In this document: positions 8,781 to 16,814 of the stretch, in pieces
How the letters are laid out: each line of letters opens with the position of its first letter
Numbering within the stretch: position 1 is the first letter of the stretch
The notes under the pieces: model-generated
What the model was told of the DNA's origin: nothing
The model's input: the letters and a program-made list of their open reading frames with translations, nothing else
Databases searched by the model: none
Source: Falsirhodobacter flavus
GTDB taxonomy: Bacteria > Pseudomonadota > Alphaproteobacteria > Rhodobacterales > Rhodobacteraceae
NCBI GenBank assembly: GCA_029846755.1
Contig: JARWBI010000012.1
Span: 35,689 to 99,688 of the forward strand
Length of the DNA: 64,000 nucleotides
Reading direction: 5' to 3'
Program-made: the position numbers and the translations under genes

Positions 8781-9488
8781 ATGATCTTCCGCAAGACACC
8801 CCGCATCACCTTCACCTGCACGCCCGCCGACAAGGGCGTCATCGCCGAACCCTTCCCCGCCAAGGGCTACATGCCCGACTGGTTCCGCAAGCTGCCCGCC
8901 GTGGACGAACGCAAGATCGCAACGAACGACACCGGCCTGACGGTCAAGCGCTGCATGCCCTTCATCGACGCGATGACCACCGGCTGGATCATCCCCCTTG
9001 CCGCCACCGTCCGCATGGAGGTGTCCGAAGGCGGCCAGCGTGTCGATACCGGCTGGGATTTCGACCGCACGATGATAAGCACCCACGGCATGCACCAGGC
9101 GCGCGGCAACCCGTGGGGCCAGCGCCCGCCGATGAAGTTCCACAACCACTGGACCATCGCCACCCCGCCCGGCTGGAGCTGTCTGTTCGTGAACCCGTTG
9201 AACCGCCCGAACGGGCTGTTCGAGGTGGTGGCCGGCGTGGTCGATACCGACACCTACCGCGCGCCGATCCACTTCCCTTTCTTCGCCACCGCCCCGGACG
9301 GGCTGCATGTGATCGAAAAAGGATCGCCCATGGTGCAGGTCATCCCCTTCCGCCGCCAAAGCACCGACCTGCAAGCCGACATCCGGGCAGAGACGACGGA
9401 CGAACGCGACACCCGCACCCGCATCTTCCGCAGCACCCTGTCCCGCACCGGCTGGTATCGCCTGTTCGCGAGAGACGACCGCAAATGA
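8781..9488 (+). CDS. Conserved protein of unknown function, possibly phage-related
   Basis: A protein of 235 residues with no signal peptide or membrane segment. Notable segments are PAKGYMPDWFRKLPAV, KRCMPFIDAMTTGWIIPL and KFHNHWTIATPPGWSCLFVNP, rich in aromatic residues, Pro and Trp. I do not recognise an enzyme motif. From memory the PDWF...KRCMPF...GWIIPL pattern resembles small proteins of T4-like marine phages and the DUF6065 group, but I cannot verify this. The start at 8781 has AAAGGG at a good distance. An in-frame ATG at 8748 lacks a clear site. It lies 38 bases after the transporter ATPase gene and ends in a terminator, so it may be the last gene of the iron operon. Confidence 0.7.
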   Translation: MIFRKTPRITFTCTPADKGVIAEPFPAKGYMPDWFRKLPAVDERKIATNDTGLTVKRCMPFIDAMTTGWIIPLAATVRMEVSEGGQRVDTGWDFDRTMISTHGMHQARGNPWGQRPPMKFHNHWTIATPPGWSCLFVNPLNRPNGLFEVVAGVVDTDTYRAPIHFPFFATAPDGLHVIEKGSPMVQVIPFRRQSTDLQADIRAETTDERDTRTRIFRSTLSRTGWYRLFARDDRK

Positions 9489-9492
9489 AAAA

Positions 9493-9552
9493 GGGCCGCC
9501 CTTTGCGGCGGCCCATGCGGGCAAAATGAAAGGCCGCCGATCGGCGGCCTTT
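9493..9552. terminator. Tandem hairpins between convergent genes
   Basis: There are two inverted repeats. GGGCCGCC/GGCGGCCC at 9493-9514 has a 6-nt loop. The second, at 9529-9552, is a perfect palindrome, AAAGGCCGCCGA/TCGGCGGCCTTT, flanked by A and T runs. The second can terminate on both strands, serving the gene ending at 9488 and the minus-strand gene ending at 9574. Confidence 0.85.
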
Positions 9553-9573
9553 CTCGGTCTTGCAGCCCCCGTC

Positions 9574-9951
9574 TCAGTCGTCGTCGCCATCATCGTCCGA
9601 CGAATTCGAACTTGAATTGGTGCTCGAGTTGGAGCTGGAGTTGCTGCTGCTGTTCGAGCTGCTGTTCGAGCTTGAATTGCTGCTGGAGTTCGAACTGGAG
9701 TTGGAGCTCGAATTGCTGGACGAGTTCGAATTGCCGCGCGATCCGCGGTCGTCGTTGTCGTCATCGTCGCGCGAATGGCTGCGCGAATAGGACCGCGCCA
9801 CCATCCGGCCATCGTCATCGCGCCGCATCTCGCGATGACCGCCCCCCAGAACGTTCTCGACGAAGCTGGAGATGGGATCGCGCGTATCGGCGGCGGCGGG
9901 CGCCGCGCCGCCCGCGACGGCAAGTGCAAGTACGGAAATCAGGCGTTTCAT
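9574..9951 (-). CDS. Secreted low-complexity protein with (NSSS)n and Asp-rich segments
   Basis: A protein of 125 residues. It has a Sec signal peptide (MKRLISVLALAVAGGAAPAAA), then DTRDPISSFVENVLGGGHRE, a basic/acidic stretch RDDDDNDDRG, about ten NSSS tetrapeptides (one is NSST), and an acidic DDDGDDD tail. The start at 9951 is preferred over 9957 because AGGGG sits 7 bases before it. The repeat uses TCG, AGC, TCC, TCA and AGT for Ser and both AAC and AAT for Asn, so it is maintained at protein level and is not a fresh DNA slippage product. It was not recognised as a known family. The Asp clusters could bind divalent cations, but that is conjecture. Confidence 0.75.
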   Translation of the reverse strand: MKRLISVLALAVAGGAAPAAADTRDPISSFVENVLGGGHREMRRDDDGRMVARSYSRSHSRDDDDNDDRGSRGNSNSSSNSSSNSSSNSSSNSSSNSSSNSSSNSSSNSSTNSSSNSSDDDGDDD

Positions 9952-9958
9952 GGTCATT

Positions 9959-9995
9959 CCCCTGTCATGGATCAACGGTCGATCCGTTGCAGGGG
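9959..9995 (-). promoter_or_regulatory. Hairpin that can mask the ribosome binding site of the NSSS-repeat gene
   Basis: On the minus-strand transcript, CCCCTG-CAACGG pairs with CCGTTG and CAGGGG: an inner 6-bp stem with a 5-nt loop, then an 8-nt one-sided bulge, then an outer 6-bp stem. The last arm, CAGGGG, is the Shine-Dalgarno of the gene starting at 9951. No T run follows, so this is not a terminator. It could control translation. Confidence 0.5.
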
Positions 9996-10023
9996 TATGA
10001 CGCGCCAGCCGAAGGTTTATTCC

Positions 10024-11109
10024 CTAGAAAGCCGCGCGATAGATCGCCAGAACCTCCTCCACGCTCATGTCGCGCGGGTTGTTGTCCATCAGGCGGCGGA
10101 TGGCATGGGCGTCGGCGGCGAAACGGGGGAGTTGATCCTCGGTCGCGCCATGGGCGGACAGGCGCATCTCGATCCCCAGTTCCTTGCAGAACCGATGCGC
10201 GGAGACGGCCAGATCGCCGGACAGGCCCAGCGCGCGGGCGACTTCGGCCGTCTTTGCTTCGGCGACAGGTTCGTTGAACGCCAGCACATGCGGAAAGATG
10301 ATCGCATTCGCCAGCCCGTGCGGCAGATGCAGAAGCGTGCCCAGCGGATAGGCCAGCGCATGACCCGCCGCAGTATTCACCGGGCCAAGGCAGATGCCGC
10401 CATAGAACGAGGCCAGCATCATCCCCTCGCGCGCCTCGGTATCGGTGCCGTCCTGCACCGCGCGGGCAAGGAAACGGCCCACGAGGTCGATCCCCATGCG
10501 GGCGAAGCCGTCGATCACCGGATGGGCGTTGCGGTTGGTGAACGCCTCGACGCAATGGGCCATCGCGTCAACGCCAGTGGCCGCAGTAACTGCGGGCGGC
10601 ACGCTGAAGGTCAGCTCCGGGTCCAGCACGGCCAGATCCGCGATCAGGTGCGGGCTTTCGACCGCGATCTTGGACCCCGCGACCGGATCGGTGATCAGCG
10701 CGCGGATGCCTGCCTCGGACCCCGTCCCCGCCGTGGTCGCGACCTGCACCAGAGCGGACCGCCGACCCGCGACCTTGTTCGGTCCCGCCACATCGGCCAG
10801 CGACTGCACGCCGTCCCACATCGCCGCGACCAGCTTGGCCACGTCCATGACCGAACCGCCGCCAAGGCCCACGACGATATCGGGCCGGACCTCGCGTGCC
10901 GCAGCCAGCGCGGCATCAAGACAGGCGATGTCCGGCTCGCCCGGAATGTCGCTGAACACGGTCACGTCCGACAAGCCAAGCCGGTCCACAAAAGACGCGG
11001 TATGCGGGGTCGCCAGCACGAAGGCCCGCCCCTGCATCGCGCCGACCCTGGCGACCGCGCCCGCGCCGATTTCCAGCCGTTTCGGCAGGTGGATGGTGAT
11101 GTTCCTCAT
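10024..11109 (-). CDS. Iron-containing (type III) alcohol dehydrogenase
   Basis: A protein of 361 residues of the Fe-ADH/glycerol dehydrogenase/maleylacetate reductase superfamily. The nucleotide site is [12 protein letters not shown] (near residue 91), followed by TTAGTGSEA. Metal ligands fit D...H in [14 protein letters not shown] (near 187), with further histidines in [11 protein letters not shown] and LPHGLANAI. It would interconvert an alcohol and an aldehyde or ketone with NAD(P)H. It is the last gene of a minus-strand operon (Asp-box protein, PdxA2-like, this gene), all joined by ATGA overlaps, so its substrate is probably an intermediate of the acid-sugar pathway. The substrate cannot be read from the sequence. 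Confidence 0.85.
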   Translation of the reverse strand: MRNITIHLPKRLEIGAGAVARVGAMQGRAFVLATPHTASFVDRLGLSDVTVFSDIPGEPDIACLDAALAAAREVRPDIVVGLGGGSVMDVAKLVAAMWDGVQSLADVAGPNKVAGRRSALVQVATTAGTGSEAGIRALITDPVAGSKIAVESPHLIADLAVLDPELTFSVPPAVTAATGVDAMAHCVEAFTNRNAHPVIDGFARMGIDLVGRFLARAVQDGTDTEAREGMMLASFYGGICLGPVNTAAGHALAYPLGTLLHLPHGLANAIIFPHVLAFNEPVAEAKTAEVARALGLSGDLAVSAHRFCKELGIEMRLSAHGATEDQLPRFAADAHAIRRLMDNNPRDMSVEEVLAIYRAAF

Positions 11110-12053
11110 GCTTTCCCCGCGACCAGCTTGCGCGCATAGGCGATGGCTTCATTCATGTTGCCGTGGTTGGCGATGCCCTTCCCCGCGATGTCGAAGGCCG
11201 TGCCGTGATCGACCGAGGTGCGGTCGATCGGCAGCTCGACCGAAACGTTGACCGCCGTATCGAAAGCCACCAGCTTGATCGGGATATGCCCCTGATCGTG
11301 ATATTGTGCGACCACCAGATCGAAACCGCCGGAATAGGCGCGGTGAAAGACCGTGTCGGCGGAAATCGGGCCGGAGGCGTCGATCCCCTCGGCGCGGGCA
11401 GCGGCGACGGCGGGGCCGATCTGGTCGTCATCCTCGGTCCCGAACAGCCCGTTCTCGCCGCAATGCGGGTTGATGCCCGCCACCGCGATGCGGGGGGCGG
11501 CAATGCCGATACGCTTGAGATGCGCATTCCCCGCACGGATCGTCGCCAGCACCCGCTCGGTCGTGGCGCGCTTTATTGCGTCCTTCAGCGAAACGTGGGT
11601 CGAGACGTGGATGACCTTGAGTCGCTCCGACGCCAGCAGCATATAGGCCGCCGCCGATCCAGTCAGCGAACGCAGCATCCCCGTGTGGCCGTCGTAATGA
11701 TGGCCGGCAAGGTTCAGCGCCTCCTTGTTGATCGGGGCGGTGACGATGCAGCCAATGGTCCCGGCCTCGGCATCGCGGACGGCCTTTTCGATGAAGCGGA
11801 ACGCCGCATCGCCCGCAACGGGGGACAGTTGCCCCCACGGCAGCGGCGCATTCTCGATCGGCAGATCGACCACATGGCCTTCAAGGTCCACGTCGCAGCC
11901 CACCGCCTGCTTCGCCGCCTCCAGCGTGGCGCGGTTGCCATAGATGCGGGTGCGGGCGCGGTCGGCGTCGGGCATGTCGCGCAAGGCCTTCACGCTGATC
12001 TCGGGGCCGACGCCCGCGGGGTCGCCCATGGTGATGCCGATGATGTCGCTCAT
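11106..12053 (-). CDS. PdxA2-like 4-phospho-D-threonate dehydrogenase family
   Basis: A protein of 315 residues of the PdxA superfamily. It opens with [14 protein letters not shown]. The metal-binding His residues appear in HYDGHTGM and [11 protein letters not shown], and PHCGEN lies in the central region. PdxA family members act either in vitamin B6 synthesis or, as PdxA2, in acid-sugar catabolism, where 4-phospho-D-threonate is oxidised and decarboxylated to dihydroxyacetone phosphate and CO2. A DUF1537 kinase, the known partner of PdxA2, lies in the divergent operon of the same locus, which favours the catabolic assignment. The gene overlaps both neighbours by four bases. Confidence 0.82.
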   Translation of the reverse strand: MSDIIGITMGDPAGVGPEISVKALRDMPDADRARTRIYGNRATLEAAKQAVGCDVDLEGHVVDLPIENAPLPWGQLSPVAGDAAFRFIEKAVRDAEAGTIGCIVTAPINKEALNLAGHHYDGHTGMLRSLTGSAAAYMLLASERLKVIHVSTHVSLKDAIKRATTERVLATIRAGNAHLKRIGIAAPRIAVAGINPHCGENGLFGTEDDDQIGPAVAAARAEGIDASGPISADTVFHRAYSGGFDLVVAQYHDQGHIPIKLVAFDTAVNVSVELPIDRTSVDHGTAFDIAGKGIANHGNMNEAIAYARKLVAGKA

Positions 12054-13198
12054 GCCTTTGCCTCCCAGCCCGGCGCCAGCCGGACGTATTTGATCGCGCG
12101 CCGATGATAGGTGTAGGTGATGTGAAGCGTCCCGTCCGGCGCCTGAAGCAGCCAGGGATAGGACATCTCCTTGTTGCGGCCGTCGGTGGAATCGTTCGAC
12201 AGGCAGGTGCCGGGGCCATCCTCGATCACGATACGCTGCGGGAAGGTGCGGCCACCGTCATCCGACAGGCACACCGCCACCGGCGCGCGCGGCACGCCCC
12301 AGACCGGCACGCAGCCGCCCGTAGGGTCGGCATCGGGGCGGTCGTCATCCTCGCCCAGCTCATCGTAAAGCGAGGCGCGGCGGTCCGCGCTATCCGCAGC
12401 CGAAGCGAGGTTGCAGATCACCGCGACCCTATCCCCGACCTGAATGGCCGCAATCGACGAATTGTTGTTCGGCAGATCCGTCGGAACCGGGGCCTGCCAG
12501 ACACCGCCCACCAGATCGCTGCGGAACACATGATCGGCCTGACGGCGGCGATAGAAGGCGGCATCGCCAGCCGGGCTCATATGCACGCAGCCGATGCTGT
12601 TCGGCACAGGCTCCAGCGTCCATGTCGCGCCGTTGTCCGTCGATACGCCCATTGCCGCATCGTCATGGCTGCCGTTCCACTTCTGCCCCGGACGCGAGAC
12701 GCAGCGAAAGATCGGCAAGAGCCACGCCCCGTCATCGCGCACCGTGACGTTGCCGCGCACGAAACAGCCGCGCGGCAGGTCCAGAAACCGCCCCTCGCCT
12801 GCCACGACGCCCTCTGCATCGCGGGTCAGCGGCGCCATGCGGATGCGGCATTCGTCCTGATTCCCCGAAGGTTGCGAGGTGTGCAACAACCACATCTGCC
12901 CATCCGGTGCATGGAAGACGACCGGGTTCTGTTCCGAGTGGTCGGGATCGTTCGACAGCTTTCGCACCGGCCCCCAGCGCTCTGCACCCGCGTCAAGAAC
13001 GCTGGCATGGATCGAGATGTCGGATTTCCCCTCCAGCGTGCCGCCGAACCAGACGCAAAGCAGCGCGCCATCCGCCAGCAGCGACAAAAAGGACGCGTGG
13101 TTCTGGATCATCGGCGAGGGCAGGAATGCCTCGGCCCGCCCCTCGGCCACGGGCATCACGATCCCCGTCATCGCCTGTTCGATCTGCGCTGGCGTCAT
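12050..13198 (-). CDS. BNR/Asp-box beta-propeller protein (sialidase-fold), no signal peptide
   Basis: A protein of 382 residues with the sialidase-like propeller pattern. Two clear Asp boxes are present, STDNGATW (residues 186-193) and SDDGGRTF (312-319). The segment [20 protein letters not shown] near the C-terminus is common in BNR proteins. The start at 13198 has a strong AGGGAGGA site. The longer upstream start lacks one. There is no signal peptide, so it should be cytoplasmic, unlike secreted glycosidases. It heads the minus operon with the PdxA2-like and Fe-ADH genes. The function is unknown. Candidates are hydrolysis of a small glycoside or ester, or a non-glycosidic lyase, feeding an acid sugar into the locus. 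True sialidase activity is doubtful, as no sialic acid catabolic genes are nearby. Confidence 0.78.
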   Translation of the reverse strand: MTPAQIEQAMTGIVMPVAEGRAEAFLPSPMIQNHASFLSLLADGALLCVWFGGTLEGKSDISIHASVLDAGAERWGPVRKLSNDPDHSEQNPVVFHAPDGQMWLLHTSQPSGNQDECRIRMAPLTRDAEGVVAGEGRFLDLPRGCFVRGNVTVRDDGAWLLPIFRCVSRPGQKWNGSHDDAAMGVSTDNGATWTLEPVPNSIGCVHMSPAGDAAFYRRRQADHVFRSDLVGGVWQAPVPTDLPNNNSSIAAIQVGDRVAVICNLASAADSADRRASLYDELGEDDDRPDADPTGGCVPVWGVPRAPVAVCLSDDGGRTFPQRIVIEDGPGTCLSNDSTDGRNKEMSYPWLLQAPDGTLHITYTYHRRAIKYVRLAPGWEAKA

Positions 13199-13437
13199 CG
13201 ATTCCTCCCTCTCGGCAACGGGGAGAGAGTCGGAGACAAACATGAAGTTGTCAAGTTACCAGTGCGGGCACCTAACGGCACTCTGTATATCATATGCTTG
13301 ATTATAATTGGATAATTTATTTGATTGGTGAAGTTATTCCATACTTGTTGACAACATCATCCAATCCTTCCATGACTCGTGGCAGCTTCACGTGCGGCAA
13401 GAGGAGGCCGCTGCAAACATCTTCTGGGAGGTAGATG
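13199..13437. promoter_or_regulatory. Divergent promoter region with two copies of a GTTGTCAA/TTGACAAC motif
   Basis: This AT-rich spacer lies between the two arms of the acid-sugar locus. One motif copy lies in AAGTTGTCAAGTT (13245-13257), 41 bases upstream of the minus operon start. The other lies in TGTTGACAACA (13346-13356), a perfect 5+1+5 palindrome 82 bases upstream of the plus operon start. Both share the 8-bp core GTTGTCAA. Palindromes of this size are typical operators of FadR-type GntR regulators, and such a regulator ends the plus operon. A TATAAT hexamer occurs at 13303-13308. A weak 7-bp hairpin (13205-13229) could cover the ribosome binding site of the minus operon. Confidence 0.5.
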
Positions 13438-14934
13438 ATGAAGACCAAGCTCGCCCTCGGTGCGCTCATGCTGGCAACCAGCCTGACGCCCGCCTTCGCC
13501 GCCGACACCGATATCCGCATCGTGCTGAGCGAGGATCTCGACCTGATCGAGCCCTGCATGGCCACCCGGTCCAACATCGGCCGCGTCATCCTGCAGAACG
13601 TCAACGAGACGCTGACCGAATACGACACCCGCGAAGGCAAGGGCATCCTGCCGCGCCTTGCCACCAGCTGGGAGCAGACGGAGACCGGCTGGCGCTTCCA
13701 CCTGCGCGAAGGGGTCACCTTCTCGGACGGCAGCACCTTCGATGCGCGCGATGTGAAGCATTCCTTCGACCGCGCCATGAGCACCCAGATCAGCTGCGAG
13801 ACCCCCCGCTATTTCGGCGGCATGACGGTCGAGGCGACGGTGGTGGACGATCACACGATCGACTTCGCCGCCGATCCGGTGCAGCCGATCCTGCCGCTGC
13901 TTCTGTCGCTGGTCACTATCGTGCCCGAGGAAACGCCGGTCGAATTCACCCGCACCCCCATCGGAACCGGCCCTTACGAGCTGACCGAGTGGACCCCCGG
14001 CCAGCAGATCGTGCTGAGCCGCCGCGACGGGTATTGGGGCGACCAGCCCGCCGTCACTTCGGCCACTTATCTGTTCCGCAGCGATGCGTCGGTGCGCGCC
14101 GCGATGGTGGAAACCGGCGAAGCGGACCTTGCCCCCTCGATCTCGGATGTCGATGCGACCAACCCCGAGACGGATTTCAGCTATCTCAACTCCGAAACCG
14201 TCTATCTGCGGCTGGACCATTCGGTCGCGCCGATGAACGACGTGCGCGTGCGCCGCGCGCTGAAGATGGCCATCGACCGTGAGGCTTTCGTCGGCACCGT
14301 CATGGCACCGGGGACCGAGATCGCGACGGCCCTCGTCCCGCCGACCACCGCGGGCTGGAACCCGGACGTCGTGCCGACCGCCTATGACCTCGAAGGCGCG
14401 CAGGCGCTGCTGGAGGAGGCGAAGGCCGACGGCGTTCCCGTCGATACGCCCGTGAAGATGATCGTGCGCACCGGCAACTTCCCCGGCGTGACCGAGGTGG
14501 CCGAGGCCATCGGGCAGATGCTGAACGAGGCGGGATTCAACATCCAGATCCAGCAGGTCGATGTCGCCCAGCACGAGCAATACTACTCGAAGCCCTTCCC
14601 GACCGATGCCGGCCCTTACATCCTCATGGCGATGCATGACAACGACAAGGGCGACCCTGTCTTCACCATGTTCTTCAAGTATGACACCGAAGGCCGCCAA
14701 TCGGGCACCGCCGATCCGAAGGCCGACGAGATGATCGCCGCCGCGCAGGCTGCGACGGGGGACGAGCGTGCCAAGCTGTGGTCCGACCTGATCGCCTATC
14801 TGCATGACGACATCGCCGCCGACGCGCCGCTGTTCCACACGGTCGGCTTCACCCGCGTCGGCACACGGCTGGACTTCAAGCCGACGATCGCGACGAACTC
14901 GCAGCTGCAACTGCAGCAGATCGGCATCAAGTAA
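13438..14934 (+). CDS. ABC transporter substrate-binding protein, peptide/nickel (SBP_bac_5) family
   Basis: A protein of 498 residues with a Sec signal peptide (MKTKLALGALMLATSLTPAFA). It has the extended two-lobe organisation of DppA/OppA-type receptors: GWRFHLREGVTFSDGSTFDA near residue 85, GTGPYELTEWTPGQQIVLSR near 178, and VRRALKMAIDREAFV near 275. This family also binds oligosaccharides and opines. GGGAGG precedes tandem ATG codons at 13435 and 13438, and the second has the better spacing. No matching permease or ATPase genes are present, so it is an orphan receptor that must use membrane parts from elsewhere. It is the first gene of the plus operon and presumably captures the substrate of the locus. 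Confidence 0.9.
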   Translation: MKTKLALGALMLATSLTPAFAADTDIRIVLSEDLDLIEPCMATRSNIGRVILQNVNETLTEYDTREGKGILPRLATSWEQTETGWRFHLREGVTFSDGSTFDARDVKHSFDRAMSTQISCETPRYFGGMTVEATVVDDHTIDFAADPVQPILPLLLSLVTIVPEETPVEFTRTPIGTGPYELTEWTPGQQIVLSRRDGYWGDQPAVTSATYLFRSDASVRAAMVETGEADLAPSISDVDATNPETDFSYLNSETVYLRLDHSVAPMNDVRVRRALKMAIDREAFVGTVMAPGTEIATALVPPTTAGWNPDVVPTAYDLEGAQALLEEAKADGVPVDTPVKMIVRTGNFPGVTEVAEAIGQMLNEAGFNIQIQQVDVAQHEQYYSKPFPTDAGPYILMAMHDNDKGDPVFTMFFKYDTEGRQSGTADPKADEMIAAAQAATGDERAKLWSDLIAYLHDDIAADAPLFHTVGFTRVGTRLDFKPTIATNSQLQLQQIGIK

Positions 14935-14941
14935 GCCCGCT

Positions 14942-14970
14942 TTCCGGGCGGACGCCTCCCCCGCCCGGAA
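14942..14970 (+). promoter_or_regulatory. Intra-operon stem-loop after the binding-protein gene
   Basis: TTCCGGGCGG and CCGCCCGGAA form a perfect 10-bp stem with a 9-nt loop, 8 bases after the stop at 14934 and before the DapA-family gene. There is no T run. Such hairpins after binding-protein genes often stabilise the upstream mRNA so that the receptor is made in excess over downstream enzymes. Confidence 0.6.
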
Positions 14971-14988
14971 TCCCATCAGGAGCATCCG

Positions 14989-15864
14989 ATGACCAAAGAA
15001 GCCTATGTCGCCCTCGTCACCTGTTTCAACGATGACGAGACGATCAATTTCGACGCCACCCGCGCACAGGTCCGCCGCCAGGTTTCCGCCGGAAACAACA
15101 TCATGTGCGCCGGGACCAACGGCGATTTCACCGCCCTGACCTTTGACGAGAAGGTCGCCCTGACCGAAGCCGTCGCGGACGAGGTCGCGGGCCGCGCGAA
15201 GATCATCGTCAACGCCGGGATGCCCGCGACCTATGAGACGGTCATGCTGGCGAAGGAGTTCGACCGGATCGGCGTTGACGGCATCGCGGTCATCACACCC
15301 TTCTTCATCGCCTGCACGCAGGATGGGATGGTGCGCCATTTCACCGCCGTCGCCGATGCAGTGAATACTCCCGTCTACCTTTACGACATTCCTGCCCGCA
15401 CCCAGAACCATATCGAGCCTGCCACCGCCAAGGCGCTGGCCGCGCATGGCAACATCGTGGGCATCAAGGATTCGGGCGGCGCGCAGGACACTCTGGAGGA
15501 ATATCTCTCGCTCGCCAGCGACGACTTCGCCGTCTATTCCGGGCCGGACAATCTCGTGCACTGGTCTTTGCAGAACGGCGCCAAGGGCTGCATCTCGGGC
15601 CTTGGCAACGTGCTGCCCGAAGTTCTGGCTGGCATCATCCGTGCCTTCAATGCGGGCGACGAGGCAGAGGCCGCAAAACAGCAGGAAATCTTCGGCAACT
15701 TCCGCAAGGACCTCTACGGCCTCGGCTATCCGCCGGCGCTGGTGAAGCGGGCGCTTTACCTGATGGACAATTCGGTAGGCGCCAGCCGCCAGCCTGCCTT
15801 GCTGCCGGACCCCGCACAGGACGCCAAGATCGCCGATATCCTGAAGAAATACGCGCTGCTTTGA
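14989..15864 (+). CDS. DapA/NanA-family (dihydrodipicolinate synthase-like) aldolase or dehydratase
   Basis: A (beta/alpha)8-barrel class I lyase of 291 residues. The pyruvate-binding motif is GTNGDF (residues about 43-48; usually GTTGE in DapA). The catalytic Tyr is in YDIPART (near 137). The Schiff-base Lys is in GIKDSGG (near 164). Members include DapA, 2-keto-3-deoxy acid aldolases and keto-deoxy acid dehydratases. The changed GTNGD motif and the catabolic setting argue against lysine synthesis and for cleavage or dehydration of a 2-keto-3-deoxy sugar acid. AGGAG precedes the ATG. It is followed directly by overlapping dehydrogenase genes. Confidence 0.85.
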   Translation: MTKEAYVALVTCFNDDETINFDATRAQVRRQVSAGNNIMCAGTNGDFTALTFDEKVALTEAVADEVAGRAKIIVNAGMPATYETVMLAKEFDRIGVDGIAVITPFFIACTQDGMVRHFTAVADAVNTPVYLYDIPARTQNHIEPATAKALAAHGNIVGIKDSGGAQDTLEEYLSLASDDFAVYSGPDNLVHWSLQNGAKGCISGLGNVLPEVLAGIIRAFNAGDEAEAAKQQEIFGNFRKDLYGLGYPPALVKRALYLMDNSVGASRQPALLPDPAQDAKIADILKKYALL

Positions 15865-16814
15865 TGGTGAAGGTGCTGACCACCTCGCCGGGATTCGGCA
15901 AGCATGGCCGCGTGCCAGAGCGCCTTGCCGCCACCGGCTGGGGGTTCGTGCGCGCAGGATCCGAGGCGGAAGCGCTGGAGCAGATCGCCGATGCCGATTT
16001 CCTTGTCGTCGGGCTGGTCGGCGCAACCCCTGCCCTGCTGGATGCCGGGGCGAAGCTGAAGGCGGTGCTGAAACATGGCGTGGGGGTGGACAATATCGAC
16101 ATCCTCGCCTGCACCGCGCGCGGCCTTCCGGTGACGAACGCGCCGGGCGCCAATGCCGATGCGGTGGCAGAGCTGGCCGTCGGGCTGATCTTCGCCATGG
16201 CCCGCAGCATTCCCGAAGGCCACGCCTCGGTCGCGTCGGGCGGCTGGGACCGTCGCGTCGGCTCCGAGGTGGGCGGCAAGGTCCTGGGCATCGTCGGTCT
16301 GGGGAACATCGGGCGCAGCCTGGCGATCAAGGCGCGCGGCCTTGGCATGACGGTGATCGCGACCGATCCCCATGCCGACCGGGACTTCGCCGCGGCGCAT
16401 GGCATCGTGCTGACCGATCTGGACGGGGTGCTGGTCGCCTCGGATTACCTGTCGCTGCATATCTTCGGCGGCAAGGACAACGCCGCGCTGATCGGGATGC
16501 CGCAGATCGTGCGGATGAAACCCGGGGCGCGGCTCTTGAACCTTGCGCGGGGCGAGGTGGTGGATCTGGACGCCGTGAACCTTGCGCTGACCACCGGCCA
16601 TCTGGGCGGCGCGGCCATCGACGCCTATGCGTCCGAGCCGCCGGACCGCAGCCATCCGATCTTCGCCAACCCCAGGGCGGTCTTCATGCCCCATTCCGGC
16701 GCCGACACGCTGGAGGCGTTCGAGAATGTCGGCCTGATGAACATCGCCGACATCGAAACCATCCTCGCCGGGGGTCGCCCCACCCGCACGCTGAACCCCG
16801 AGGTGTTCGCATGA
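15864..16814 (+). CDS. D-isomer 2-hydroxyacid dehydrogenase (SerA/phosphoglycerate dehydrogenase-like)
   Basis: A protein of 316 residues. The N-terminal catalytic segment ends in KHGVGVDNIDI. The Rossmann motif is GIVGLGNIGRSLA (near residue 139). The catalytic Arg is in LLNLARGEVVD, and the Glu and His pair fits YASEPPDRSHP and FMPHSGADT (the H in place of the usual PHxxxxT helix start). It oxidises or reduces a D-2-hydroxy acid with NAD(P). The ATG at 15864 overlaps the upstream stop as TGATG, and the 3' end overlaps the Ldh-type gene as ATGA. Context suggests oxidation of an acid-sugar C2 hydroxyl. Confidence 0.87.
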   Translation: MVKVLTTSPGFGKHGRVPERLAATGWGFVRAGSEAEALEQIADADFLVVGLVGATPALLDAGAKLKAVLKHGVGVDNIDILACTARGLPVTNAPGANADAVAELAVGLIFAMARSIPEGHASVASGGWDRRVGSEVGGKVLGIVGLGNIGRSLAIKARGLGMTVIATDPHADRDFAAAHGIVLTDLDGVLVASDYLSLHIFGGKDNAALIGMPQIVRMKPGARLLNLARGEVVDLDAVNLALTTGHLGGAAIDAYASEPPDRSHPIFANPRAVFMPHSGADTLEAFENVGLMNIADIETILAGGRPTRTLNPEVFA

